Shown: piece after piece, positions 17,512 through 26,287 of the stretch | Numbering within the stretch: the first letter of the stretch is position 1 | Layout: every line of letters begins with the position of its first letter | Assembly (NCBI GenBank): GCA_016871215.1 | Contig: VFZK01000006.1 | Coordinates: forward strand, 1 to 38,223 | Direction of reading: 5' to 3' | Source: Acidimicrobiia bacterium | GTDB lineage: Bacteria; Acidobacteriota; Terriglobia; Versatilivoradales; Versatilivoraceae | DNA: 38,223 nt | Translations under genes and position numbers: made by a program | The notes under the pieces: model-generated | The model's input: the letters and a program-made list of their open reading frames with translations, nothing else | Databases searched by the model: none | What the model was told of the DNA's origin: nothing

Positions 17512-18848
17512 CTCGTTTTCTCCGACGCGACAGGGGCCTCGCTGCTTTCTTCGTGAATTTCGAGGACCCGGTCTAAGTGCTCGAACACTTTCTCGAACGC
17601 GATCGCATAGCACTCCATCAGTTCGAGACTGTTCGGTGGCACAAGGCTCCGTACCACGAAGTGGTCATCGATAACGGCCCGAGTATTTCGAAACTCGGAT
17701 GTTTCGTAAGAGGTCTCCCCCGCCCCATGACACTGCCAGGGACAGCCTCGTCCATAGGCCTGTTTGCGCTGGAACACCGGCTGATCGGGCACGGCCATCT
17801 TCTGCCAGCGCGCCACCTTCACATTTTCTGCGCTCAGCGCTGCCATCACCGCGTCCCGGACACGTGCGGGAGGAAGGTCGCTTGCCAGACGATCGGTCTG
17901 AACCCGGACGGCATACAGATAATAGCTGTGGGTTCGGTCCGGAGGCACGACCGGAGTGCGCAACCCCTCAATGTTTTTCAAACGCGACGTGAGATAGTCC
18001 GCGTTCCGTTGCGTCGCCGCGACGTAGCTGTCTAGATGACGCAGCTTGACCCGAGCCAGCGCTGAGATCATTTCGGGCATTTTGTAGTTCCAACCGATCG
18101 ACTCTGACGCATAGGCCCTGTCTGAGGCATTCATGTCGACCCGCTCGCCAAATAGCCGCGTCATCGAGGCTCGCTCAAAGATCGACGCGTCCTTGGTGGT
18201 CATCAGGCCGCCTTCGCCGGTCATCAGCTGTTTGGTTGTGGTCATCGCAAACCCGGCTGCGTCTCCCAGCGCGCCCGTGCTCTTTCCTTTGTACTTGGCC
18301 CCATAACCTTGGGCCGAGTCCTCGATGACCTTGAGAGAATGCCGGCGAGCGATTCGGTTGATCTCGTCCATGTCGCAGGGCAGGCCGTAGATATGCACTG
18401 GCATAATCGCCCGGGTGCGTGTCGTGATCTTCGCCTCAATTTTGAGAGGATCGATGAGGTAGGTCTCTGGGTCGATGTCGACAAATATTGGAATAGCGTT
18501 TTGATGCAACACCGCCATCGCTGAGGCAATGAAGGTGTAAGCAGGAACAATGACTTCGTCGCCTGGTCCCACGCCCGCTCCCGCAACAGCGCAATGAAGC
18601 GCGGCTGTGCCACTATTCACCGCCAGGCAGTGACGCACTCCGACATACTCGGCAAACTCGCGCTCCAATCCTTCTGCATTCGGCATGCCCTTGCCCATGG
18701 CGATGCTCAGGTGCCCGCTCTTGAGCACTTCGACCACGGCATCAATCTCCTCTTGCGTTGACTTTCGAAATCGTTCCCAATCATGGGAGACGAGAGCTGC
18801 GGGAACGGCGGCCTGAGCGCCGTCAAGTGCTAGATTGCTTCTGGGCAT
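17508..18848 (-). CDS. DegT/DnrJ/EryC1/StrS-family PLP aminotransferase
   Basis: 446 residues from ATG 18848, preferred over a GTG at 18878 because AGGAGA stands about seven bases before it. Fold-type I PLP enzyme of the sugar aminotransferase family. Visible signatures are 'AVNSGTAALHCAVAG', 'GDEVIVPAYTF', 'PVHIYGLPCDM', 'VIEDSAQGYGA' with the PLP-contacting Asp at about 177, and 'MTTTKQLMTGEGG' with the presumed Schiff-base Lys at about 206. It would transfer an amino group, usually from glutamate, to a keto-sugar. The protein is slightly longer than the common 370-400 residues because of a C-terminal extension (ENVKVARWQKMAVPDQPVF and following), resembling members of the 3-amino-5-hydroxybenzoate synthase-like branch. 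It overlaps the oxidoreductase, so a keto-intermediate passed between the two is an attractive inference. Confidence 0.9.
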   Translation of the reverse strand: MPRSNLALDGAQAAVPAALVSHDWERFRKSTQEEIDAVVEVLKSGHLSIAMGKGMPNAEGLEREFAEYVGVRHCLAVNSGTAALHCAVAGAGVGPGDEVIVPAYTFIASAMAVLHQNAIPIFVDIDPETYLIDPLKIEAKITTRTRAIMPVHIYGLPCDMDEINRIARRHSLKVIEDSAQGYGAKYKGKSTGALGDAAGFAMTTTKQLMTGEGGLMTTKDASIFERASMTRLFGERVDMNASDRAYASESIGWNYKMPEMISALARVKLRHLDSYVAATQRNADYLTSRLKNIEGLRTPVVPPDRTHSYYLYAVRVQTDRLASDLPPARVRDAVMAALSAENVKVARWQKMAVPDQPVFQRKQAYGRGCPWQCHGAGETSYETSEFRNTRAVIDDHFVVRSLVPPNSLELMECYAIAFEKVFEHLDRVLEIHEESSEAPVASEKTR

Positions 18849-18962
18849 GGAGACTCTCCTGGCTAAAAATCGCGTCACGCTTTCTGTAGCGCGAGACGGT
18901 CCGCTGAGACGGTCGCAGGTCCAAGAATTCGGCTCTTCGCCTGCGAGTTTCTTGCTGTCTCT

Positions 18963-19985
18963 TTAGTGGGAAAGGAAGCGCTTTGGGTTCTCGACCATCA
19001 TCGTCTGGACCTGCTCCTCGGCAACTCCCATTTTTTTCATCATAGGAACTACGTACCTCAGAATGTGACTGTAACCGTGGCCCCCGAACTCTCGGAGTTC
19101 GATCTTCTGGCACACGTCTTGAGAAAGGAGAATGTGCTCCAAAAAACCTTGTTCAATGAGCGTCCTCAGCGCAACGACGCGTTCGGTATCTCTTGGAAAG
19201 AAACGCAACGTTTCTTGGGAGCTGTACCATTCCACACCGAAACGGTCGTACTCGATGTAGGCCCCTCGTTTGGCGATGGCCGCGTGATAGGGCACATCGA
19301 TTACATGATCGAGGTGGCAGATGATGACGCGACGCAGATCGGCACCTTCGGATTCGACGATGTCTAAAAGCGTGTGAGCAGACTTGTCCCATGGCGATGG
19401 GTGGATGCTCAATCCCAAACCTGTCTCCACCTGGGCCCGCGCAGCCGCACGCAGGGTTTTCTCTTCCAGCGGCGTCAGCGGCCAGCTCGTACCGATTTCG
19501 CCGATGAATCCAGGCCGAACATCAGTGCCGTCCACACCCCTTTCAACCTCACCTACCAAGCGTTCTTTGAGTTCCTCGACAGAAAGTTCATTGAGGCTTT
19601 CGGGCAGTGCGGGACTGTAATACCCGCAGCCGGCAACGATCTGGACTCCGACCGCTTGCGATATCCTTCGCAACTCCAAGGGACGGCCGCCAATCCAACG
19701 GCTCGTGTGGTCCATGAGGCTGCGCCCGCCAAGTTCCTTATAGTAAGCCAGCTCCTTGATCGCGAGATCGGCATCGTTCAGCCGAAGCGAATCGGCAGAG
19801 ATGGTTGGATTCCTCCTGAGGTCTCCAAGAATGGACATGCTGACTGGCTCTTCAGCGATCCGCTGAAGGTGAGGGTCGTCTGTCATCCGGCGCCGGCAAG
19901 ACACGTCGATGATCAGATGTTCGTGAGCCAGCGTGGTGCCCAGGTTTTCTGGCGCAATCTCGCCGAGTACCGTCATGATCTTCAT
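18963..19985 (-). CDS. Phosphotriesterase-family metallohydrolase
   Basis: 340 residues from ATG 19985, with a purine-rich GAGGAAAAG ahead of it. It is a TIM-barrel amidohydrolase of the phosphotriesterase (PTE)/PHP family. H21 and H23 (LAHEHL) are the first metal pair. E163 in 'GFIGEIGTS' takes the place of the carboxylated Lys of true phosphotriesterases, as in the E. coli PHP-like branch. H195 (SIHPSPWD), H224 (ICHLDHVID) and D290 (LLSQDVC) complete the binuclear site, and 'GGHGYSHIL' follows. Despite the family name, many members are lactonases, so hydrolysis of a sugar lactone or ester is as likely as organophosphate cleavage. It lacks a signal peptide. It is first in a trio with the aminotransferase (114-base gap) and oxidoreductase. 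Confidence 0.9.
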   Translation of the reverse strand: MKIMTVLGEIAPENLGTTLAHEHLIIDVSCRRRMTDDPHLQRIAEEPVSMSILGDLRRNPTISADSLRLNDADLAIKELAYYKELGGRSLMDHTSRWIGGRPLELRRISQAVGVQIVAGCGYYSPALPESLNELSVEELKERLVGEVERGVDGTDVRPGFIGEIGTSWPLTPLEEKTLRAAARAQVETGLGLSIHPSPWDKSAHTLLDIVESEGADLRRVIICHLDHVIDVPYHAAIAKRGAYIEYDRFGVEWYSSQETLRFFPRDTERVVALRTLIEQGFLEHILLSQDVCQKIELREFGGHGYSHILRYVVPMMKKMGVAEEQVQTMMVENPKRFLSH

Positions 19986-20130
19986 AGAATCTCTTTTCCT
20001 CGGGACTAGCGTGAAGTAGTCTGCTTGACAAAGAATGCATCGCTATCCAGAACCGATCTCCCGCGCGAGCAACTCGTGATCGCGGAATCTGGCAGGCCGA
20101 TGACAGGAGCCCAGACCGAGCCGAGCAACT
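19986..20130. other. Spacer between cassette 2 and the phosphotriesterase-family gene
   Basis: 145 bases with no intrinsic terminator and no strong promoter that I can see. Read-through from cassette 2 into the downstream trio is therefore possible. Confidence 0.3.
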
Positions 20131-21474
20131 CTAAATCAGTTTCACAAGGGGCGTACCCGTTTTGTCCTCAATGGAGTTAGCGATCTTGATGGGGCGTCCG
20201 ATCGGTGTCATGTAGGTCTTTTCCCAATCAATGCCGAAAGCCTTATAGATGGTGGCAAATACATCGCCAACAGTAACCATATGTTCCGTTACTTGAGCAC
20301 CCCGCTCATCGCTCGCGCCGACGACTCGACCGCCTTTGATACCCCCACCACCTAAGACGAGCGACCAGCAAAACGGCCAATGATCTCGGCCATTGCCTGG
20401 ATTGATATGCGGTGTCCGCCCAAATTCGCCCATCGCAATGACGACGGTCGATTCCAGAAGGCCACGCTGCTGCAAGTCTTCTAACAAAGTTGAGAGGCTT
20501 TGGTCTAACGGAGGAACCAGAGTCCTGCGAAGGTTCTTGTCGTTCTCCGCGTGGGTATCCCAGGAGCTGTACGCGTATCCGGACGCGGTTACGAAGCGGC
20601 ATCCGGCCTCCACCAATCGTCTGGCGAGCAGTACGCTCTGACCGAAGCCGTTGCGACCATAGGCATCCTTGGACTTCTCTGACTCCTGAGAAAGATCGAA
20701 AGCACGCTTGACGGCGGGCGACAGGATCATTCGCACCGCTTGTTCCGTGAATACATCCATGGGAGTGCGTTCTGCCATCCCTTCCTTCGACCGGTAGAGG
20801 CGGTCCACAACTCTCAAGAAAGACTTGCGGTCTTCGACGCGCTCGACAGACAGTGTCTTCGGCAGGCTGAGATCTGCCAGTTGAAAGTCTTTCGCTTGGG
20901 GGTCGGGTGTGAGCAACGGATTGTATTCTGAGCCGATGAACGCGGCCTTGAAGTATTCATCGACCATGGGATGTTGGTTCTTGGGAACCTTGACGTAGGC
21001 GGGAACATCCTGGCGAGAGCCGAGCTCTTTGGCGATGATGGATCCAACGCTGGGGAATTGCATCGCCGGGTTCGGCCGGTGCCCCGTGATCGCGTAGTGA
21101 GTCGCTTCTGGGTGGTCAATTTCCTCGGTGTGCATGGACCGAATGATCGCCAGCTTGTCCATATGTTTGGCAACGCGGGGCAGCAGCTCCGAGATCTGAA
21201 TGCCAGGCACATTGGTCGAGATGGCCTTAAAGCTGCTGTTCGGCTTTGGGTCCCACGTGTCAACTTGACTGGGGCCGCCTTCCAGCCAGAGTAGAATGCA
21301 GGCCTGAGCGTTTCTTCTTTTGCCCACAACACTGCCAGCCTGCGAGGCCATCAGAGCCTTCAGCCCAAGGTATCGGCTCAAGCCAATGCCAAGAAACGGC
21401 AAGGATCCAACTCGCAAGAAATCACGACGGTCGATCCTGCCTCCTGCGCAACTTGCGCAAGATCGCTGTTCCAT
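20131..21474 (-). CDS. DUF1501 family Tat-exported protein (cassette 2)
   Basis: 447 residues from ATG 21474, which follows AGAGGAAAA and lies 14 bases after the DUF1549/1553 stop. The N-terminus carries a Cys pair (CASC), then a twin-arginine-type leader (DRRDFLRVGSLPFLGIGLS). DUF1501 signatures match the cassette 1 copy nearly word for word: ILLWLEGGPSQVDTWDPK, MHTEEIDHPEATHYAITGH, GEFGRTPHINPGNGRDHWP, GASDERGAQ and DKTGTPLVKLI. It is thus a paralogue of the gene at 9744-11090, and an exported member of the alkaline-phosphatase/sulfatase-like superfamily with unknown substrate. It closes the three-gene cassette. Confidence 0.9.
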   Translation of the reverse strand: MEQRSCASCAGGRIDRRDFLRVGSLPFLGIGLSRYLGLKALMASQAGSVVGKRRNAQACILLWLEGGPSQVDTWDPKPNSSFKAISTNVPGIQISELLPRVAKHMDKLAIIRSMHTEEIDHPEATHYAITGHRPNPAMQFPSVGSIIAKELGSRQDVPAYVKVPKNQHPMVDEYFKAAFIGSEYNPLLTPDPQAKDFQLADLSLPKTLSVERVEDRKSFLRVVDRLYRSKEGMAERTPMDVFTEQAVRMILSPAVKRAFDLSQESEKSKDAYGRNGFGQSVLLARRLVEAGCRFVTASGYAYSSWDTHAENDKNLRRTLVPPLDQSLSTLLEDLQQRGLLESTVVIAMGEFGRTPHINPGNGRDHWPFCWSLVLGGGGIKGGRVVGASDERGAQVTEHMVTVGDVFATIYKAFGIDWEKTYMTPIGRPIKIANSIEDKTGTPLVKLI

Positions 21475-21488
21475 GACGTTTTCCTCTT

Positions 21489-24125
21489 CTAATGATTATT
21501 TGAAAACTCCTGTGATGCCACTAAGCCCCAGGCTAAATCCTCGATGGCTTCACTGCGCGAGGGTCGCTGCCGGATCATGTCTTCAAGTTCTGCTTTCTCG
21601 TTGATCGTCGGGAAGCGGGAAAGCGCCGCCAAGTAGAGCTCCTCAATAATCTGTTGGTCTGAAGCCTTAGCTCGTAGCAACCGATCGATTCGCCCGCCTT
21701 GTCTCGAAAGCTTCTGGGTGTAGGTCGGCCCCGCTATCAGATGTAAGGCCTGATTCAAACTGGGGTCAACCTTGCGATGAGGTATCATGAGTCGATTCGG
21801 CCGTCCATAAATGTCGAGAAACTGAGACGCAAAATTATCCGGCCAAACCATGTTGATTGCCCGCGTGCCCAGGGGCAATCTGCCCGGGCGGCTGGCCCCT
21901 TCCCCGAAATCCTCTGGAACATCGGCAACCTGAGAGATCGCATCCAACAACACTTCGGCATCCAACGGGCGAGCTAGCGCGCGCGAGTAATTCACTTTGT
22001 CATCTTTGTTTGTCTCATTAGGAGTGCCGGATAGCTGGTAGGTTCTGGACTGGACAATGGTTTCGACCAGATACTTCAAATCGTATCCATGTTCTCTGAA
22101 GTCTTTGGCCATGACTTCCAACAGATCGGGATGGGTCGGTGGGTTGGTTAACCGGAAATCATCCACGGGCTCGACCATCCCTCTGCCGAAAAAGTAGCTC
22201 CAAATCCGATTGACAATCGCTTCGGCGAAATAGGGGTGAGAAGTCACCCATTCAGCCAGAGGCAGTCGCAAATCAGCCTGCTCGCTTTCAGGCAGACGCT
22301 TGCCCTCGAGAAACTGCGGCATGGCCTGCTCTTTCGTGCGGGGATGCGTCACTTTAGCTCCCTGCCCAAACTCACCATGGCCGGCAGGATCGTCCATGAT
22401 CACCACGTCGCGCCCTGGATCGCCCAACCGAGTCAAACGGCCGTAGAAGGCTGTCATTCCCCAAAACTGGTCTTGACTCCATGTCTCATAAGGATGGTTG
22501 TGGCACTGAGCGCAATCCAGCCGGCGGCCAAGGAAGACACGAACCTGTTCGGCCATGGCATCCTGAGGCCGGGGCATTTCGCCTCCAGATCCGAAGTAGT
22601 GACCACCGGCGCCTCCCCAGCCCTGCGCGGCGATGCGCTCGCGCGCGATTCGGTCATAGGGTTTGTTTTCAGCTATGCTGTTACGGATCCATTCCCAGTA
22701 GCTTTGTGTGTATTTGGAAGTCGGTTGCGCGAACAAAGCCACTCGAAACAAGTCAGCAAAGCGAAAAGTCCAGTAGTCGACGTACTCGGGTGAACTCAAC
22801 AAGGTCTGGATCAGCTTGTCCCGCTTCTGCGGATCCTTGGCAGCCGAGAATTCACGGACGCGATGGGCGGGCGGGAGCGTACCGGTGAGATCCAGGCACA
22901 CCCTGCGAAGGAATTCCTGGTCGCTGGATAATCCAGACGGAATGACGTTGAACTTCCGCAGTTTTCCGAAAATGTGATCGTCGATGAAGTTTTTGCGCGC
23001 AATCTTCGGATAGTGCGCGGCCGGCTTGGCGATGACGCCGAATCCAGCACCGATCGCCTGGCCAGCGGCACGAATCATTACAGCAGTTTCCCCGGTCTTC
23101 ACCGCTCGCACGAGCCCGTCGTCGTCAACCTCGACGACTGACGGGTTATTAGACGTGTACAACACCTGCTGAGTGACGTCCTCTCGCTGGCCGTTGGATA
23201 AGTGAGCCGTAACCAGGAGTTGTTGTTGCCCCATGCTTTCGAGAACCGCGTTCCTTGGAAAGACTTCCAGTCGCTCGATTCGGACGCTTTCCTGCTTTCC
23301 TTCTTCGCCAAACGGAGCCCCGTTTTTGATCCAGCTCAGGATAGTCTCATAGTCCGAAGAGTCGGAACTGAAGCGCTGCCCACCACCGTGAGCGTCTTGC
23401 ATCGTGGGTTTTTGCAAAAGCAGGCTTTTTTCAGGCTCCTTCAGATCGATCCGAGGGATCTTCTGACCTGCTTCGACAGTCAGCACCTGGTATGTGCCTC
23501 CTTCGACAATCCACCTGTAATCGTCTCGCGGGTAAAGCGCATTGGCTGAGAGTTTCAGCCCGCCTTTGCCTTTGACGCTGCCGTGGCAGTCGCTGCTGTT
23601 GCACCCTCGTTTGGTGAAGATCGCTCCCAAGTCTCGTGCGAAACTAAACGGACGTTTTTCCTCTGAGCCAACCACCCGCAAGGTAGCCCTCGCAGATTCT
23701 CTGCCCGTCGAAGCAGAGACCGCTGCCTGGCCGTCCGCCATAGCCACCACCTTCGTCCCTGAGCGGATCTGCGCCACTCGTTCTGGCGTCACCGACAGCT
23801 TGCTGAGCGCAGTGACGTCACGTTCTAACCCGTCAGAGTACTTGCCCATCACAACAAATCGCTGACCCGAGTTGGCGCCCCAGAGGATCGCATCCTGGGG
23901 CTCCAGACGCACGGATAGCAGCTTGGCGGCGACAACAGTCTGATTCGGCCCTGGTGCCGCTTCGGTCTTGCTGCTTGAGGGCTTCGGCATGCCCTGTTCA
24001 GGATTCTTTTTCGAGAGGGAATGGCTCGTCACTGAACCGAGGACAAGCAGGCCGACAGTCACGAGTGATCCACCTGGCCACCTTTTCCACCGATCACGAC
24101 TTTTTGGTGTAGAAAGAGTTGTCAT
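21489..24125 (-). CDS. DUF1549/DUF1553 protein with Ig-like and cytochrome-like domains (cassette 2)
   Basis: 878 residues from ATG 24125, with GAGGA six bases ahead and only nine bases after the PPC-protein stop. Same architecture as the cassette 1 copy: signal or anchor (SLVTVGLLVLGSVTS), BIG2-like domain, C175-x4-C180-H181 in 'RGCNSSDCHGSVKGKGG', second Ig-like domain, DUF1549 with 'WTFRFADLFRVA' and CAQCHNHP, and DUF1553 with 'RIWSYFFGRGMVEPVDDFRL'. Long blocks match the paralogue almost residue for residue, for example 'GLKLSANALYPRDDY'. Exported; no activity is established for the family. Tight spacing on both sides shows a true operon. Confidence 0.9.
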   Translation of the reverse strand: MTTLSTPKSRDRWKRWPGGSLVTVGLLVLGSVTSHSLSKKNPEQGMPKPSSSKTEAAPGPNQTVVAAKLLSVRLEPQDAILWGANSGQRFVVMGKYSDGLERDVTALSKLSVTPERVAQIRSGTKVVAMADGQAAVSASTGRESARATLRVVGSEEKRPFSFARDLGAIFTKRGCNSSDCHGSVKGKGGLKLSANALYPRDDYRWIVEGGTYQVLTVEAGQKIPRIDLKEPEKSLLLQKPTMQDAHGGGQRFSSDSSDYETILSWIKNGAPFGEEGKQESVRIERLEVFPRNAVLESMGQQQLLVTAHLSNGQREDVTQQVLYTSNNPSVVEVDDDGLVRAVKTGETAVMIRAAGQAIGAGFGVIAKPAAHYPKIARKNFIDDHIFGKLRKFNVIPSGLSSDQEFLRRVCLDLTGTLPPAHRVREFSAAKDPQKRDKLIQTLLSSPEYVDYWTFRFADLFRVALFAQPTSKYTQSYWEWIRNSIAENKPYDRIARERIAAQGWGGAGGHYFGSGGEMPRPQDAMAEQVRVFLGRRLDCAQCHNHPYETWSQDQFWGMTAFYGRLTRLGDPGRDVVIMDDPAGHGEFGQGAKVTHPRTKEQAMPQFLEGKRLPESEQADLRLPLAEWVTSHPYFAEAIVNRIWSYFFGRGMVEPVDDFRLTNPPTHPDLLEVMAKDFREHGYDLKYLVETIVQSRTYQLSGTPNETNKDDKVNYSRALARPLDAEVLLDAISQVADVPEDFGEGASRPGRLPLGTRAINMVWPDNFASQFLDIYGRPNRLMIPHRKVDPSLNQALHLIAGPTYTQKLSRQGGRIDRLLRAKASDQQIIEELYLAALSRFPTINEKAELEDMIRQRPSRSEAIEDLAWGLVASQEFSNNH

Positions 24126-24134
24126 GACTATTCC

Positions 24135-25976
24135 TCAGCGAGAAGTCTCCCTCCGCTTGACGACCATCAGCAGAATGTCACGGACTACCAAAAGCGATCC
24201 CGGTTGTCCTCCGACGATGGGCCGAGCCGTAATTCTGATCGACTTCGGCACAGTGGTGACGGAGGCATTGTCGGCGGCTGCCAAGATGATGGTTGCGCTA
24301 TCGGTTTTGGGCAGAAACCGTTCTTTGTAACCCTCGTCGAGTGGCGGACCCTTGTCCGGCTTGACTTCGGTTGCCGGAAACGCCTCCACACCGGGAGGCA
24401 GACCTTCCAGCGCAAGCGCTATGTCGCCAGCAAAGCCTTCCTCTTGGGCCGTGGTGACAGCAAGCTTCCTCGCCTCACCCTGAACCAGGTTGACGTGATC
24501 CGTCTTGATGTCGATCTCTCCGATGTGAGGGATTTGTGGCCGAATCAATACCCGGTAGCGAAAGCTGGGATCTCCCCATCTGGATGTCGCGTCACGAATC
24601 CTTAGTTCACACTCTGTTTCCTTTTCAAAGGTGTAAATTGTCTTTGGTTCGACTGTCTTGAGGTAAAAGGTGAAATTGCGCCCAATCCGCTTGTAGACGT
24701 TGATCAGAAATTCCCGGCCTCCCTCAAGAAGAGTCAGTTGTGGATTGAACCTCGGAGGCGCGGCCAGAGGCGTTTCAATCTCGAATGCCAGCCGCTGTCC
24801 GCTTTTCACCTTGAACCTAAACGAGTCTATGTCACCTGGTTGGGCGATCGCTCCTTCGACAATGCTAGGGACTGCGATCTCGACCGCCTGGCTAGTCGCA
24901 TCGTTGGGCTCCCTTTCGATCACTCTTGGGGGAAGCGAAACCATGCGCGACCGAACGGAGCTTGTCCCGCTAGCCAGGACTTCCTCAACTGATAAAGAAG
25001 GCAGCGATTCTCCAGCCCCGGCAATCTGGTCGTGCGTGGGCGTTTCGAGCGTCCTTACCCAAAGCGACTCAAGCCATGCCGGCGTTATCTTTCGAGTGAA
25101 CGACCGTTCAAGCCACTGCGACCGTTTGGAGTCTGTCGGGAAGTTGGGATAGCTGGAAGGCGCAATTCGAAGCTGATACGGCGCATGGGGCGCCGAGTTT
25201 CCCAGGAAAGCACCGACCTCAAGCAAATAGCGCCCCGGCTTGCGGAACCGATAGGTTAGACGTGGATTCTTGTTCTCGAACTCCGAGCTAGGGTCGTCGT
25301 TGAATGCCAGCCGCGTGGCTCGACTCGGATCGAACCAACTCCCTGTAGGTTCATATAGAGCAAACTGAGGGTCGAAGCCTGCCTCGGAGAAGCAGTCGAA
25401 CGTTAGTTCCTCATCTTTAGCAACGTCAAACTGATAGTAATCCAATTCGCCCGGCCGGCTCATTTCTCCGTTGATGATTGCCGGAATAGGGACAAGCTGT
25501 GCCCCGCTTGGCCCGCTGTGGCCGGACTTGATCTCAGCGATCACCGGGTCAGAGTTGACCATGAAGTTGATTGCATTGGAAACTCCGCGTTCAGAAATCA
25601 GCCTCAGCTCTTGTGGCCCGATCTTGGCGCCCGGAGCGATTTCCAGCTGCAACAGAACACGATAGCCAGGAACGCCGGATTCCCCCTTCGACTCGAATTC
25701 GCCCTCCCTCAGTTCGACCTCTTCGACCTTCTTTACTTTGGCTTGGACGCGCTCGCCGCCAAACCAGACCGCATAGGTTCCCTCGAGATACTTTCCTCGG
25801 ATCTCTACTTCCACCGTCGTTCCGGGATTTCCGCCCATCGGAAAAATCGTCCGCACCTCGGGCTCGCCGTGCGATTTCTCGATTCGATCTTGTGCCCATA
25901 TCCTACACACCAGATTCAAACAGAGCATGAGGATAGGCAGAAGGTAACCCTTAGTTAACCCACTCGCTGCTTTCAT
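24135..25976 (-). CDS. Exported PPC-domain protein, first gene of cassette 2
   Basis: 613 residues from ATG 25976, with GAGG about five bases upstream. The signal peptide core is YLLPILMLCLNLVCRIWA. An IPT/TIG-like domain (EPEVRTIFPMGGNPGTTVEV) is followed by a PPC-like domain (INGEMSRPGELDYYQFDVAK, EPTGSWFDPSRATRLAF), a second PPC-like domain (EREPNDATSQAVEI, EGAIAQPGDIDSFRFKV) and a C-terminal beta region (RPQIPHIGEIDIKTDHVN). The order and many phrases match the cassette 1 protein at 14050-15999; it is about 36 residues shorter, mainly in linkers. No catalytic motif is visible, so binding or scaffolding is the likely role. Confidence 0.86.
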   Translation of the reverse strand: MKAASGLTKGYLLPILMLCLNLVCRIWAQDRIEKSHGEPEVRTIFPMGGNPGTTVEVEIRGKYLEGTYAVWFGGERVQAKVKKVEEVELREGEFESKGESGVPGYRVLLQLEIAPGAKIGPQELRLISERGVSNAINFMVNSDPVIAEIKSGHSGPSGAQLVPIPAIINGEMSRPGELDYYQFDVAKDEELTFDCFSEAGFDPQFALYEPTGSWFDPSRATRLAFNDDPSSEFENKNPRLTYRFRKPGRYLLEVGAFLGNSAPHAPYQLRIAPSSYPNFPTDSKRSQWLERSFTRKITPAWLESLWVRTLETPTHDQIAGAGESLPSLSVEEVLASGTSSVRSRMVSLPPRVIEREPNDATSQAVEIAVPSIVEGAIAQPGDIDSFRFKVKSGQRLAFEIETPLAAPPRFNPQLTLLEGGREFLINVYKRIGRNFTFYLKTVEPKTIYTFEKETECELRIRDATSRWGDPSFRYRVLIRPQIPHIGEIDIKTDHVNLVQGEARKLAVTTAQEEGFAGDIALALEGLPPGVEAFPATEVKPDKGPPLDEGYKERFLPKTDSATIILAAADNASVTTVPKSIRITARPIVGGQPGSLLVVRDILLMVVKRRETSR

Positions 25977-26239
25977 TTCGCCTCAGTCTGGAACTCCCGT
26001 CTCGTCACTCCGTGCCTGGCCGCATGACCGACCTTCGGACGGGGTTGAATGGCTTCAATTAGCCTTTCTATTAGTACCGAAAGTGGCGTCCGAGGTTTCA
26101 GAGGCGGGGTTTCAGCTAGCGACAACGACTTCGGCGCAGGCGGCTGGCGCCATCGGCGATCGTCAATCGATCAGGCAGCAGCCCAACGCCGACCCTTGAC
26201 ACAACTGCCACAACAGGGGTAGTGCCTTCGGTGATGAAG
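25977..26239. other. Spacer upstream of cassette 2
   Basis: No gene is evident. There is an 8-bp direct repeat, GGTTTCAG, at 26094-26101 and 26108-26115 and a short inverted repeat near 26045-26058. I could not find a -35/-10 pair as good as that of cassette 1, so expression from the upstream receptor promoter remains possible. Confidence 0.3.
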
Positions 26240-26269
26240 GAACAGAAGCGACTTTCGCCGCTTCTGTTC
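26240..26269 (-). terminator. Hairpin after the receptor gene, possible terminator or attenuator
   Basis: Two perfect 11-bp arms (26240-26250 and 26259-26269) flank an 8-base loop about 18 bases past the receptor stop on the minus strand. No T-run follows, so termination may be incomplete or Rho-assisted, or the hairpin may act to protect the mRNA end and lower read-through into cassette 2. Confidence 0.45.
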
Positions 26270-26287
26270 GTCGTCCGGCTTGGCCAG

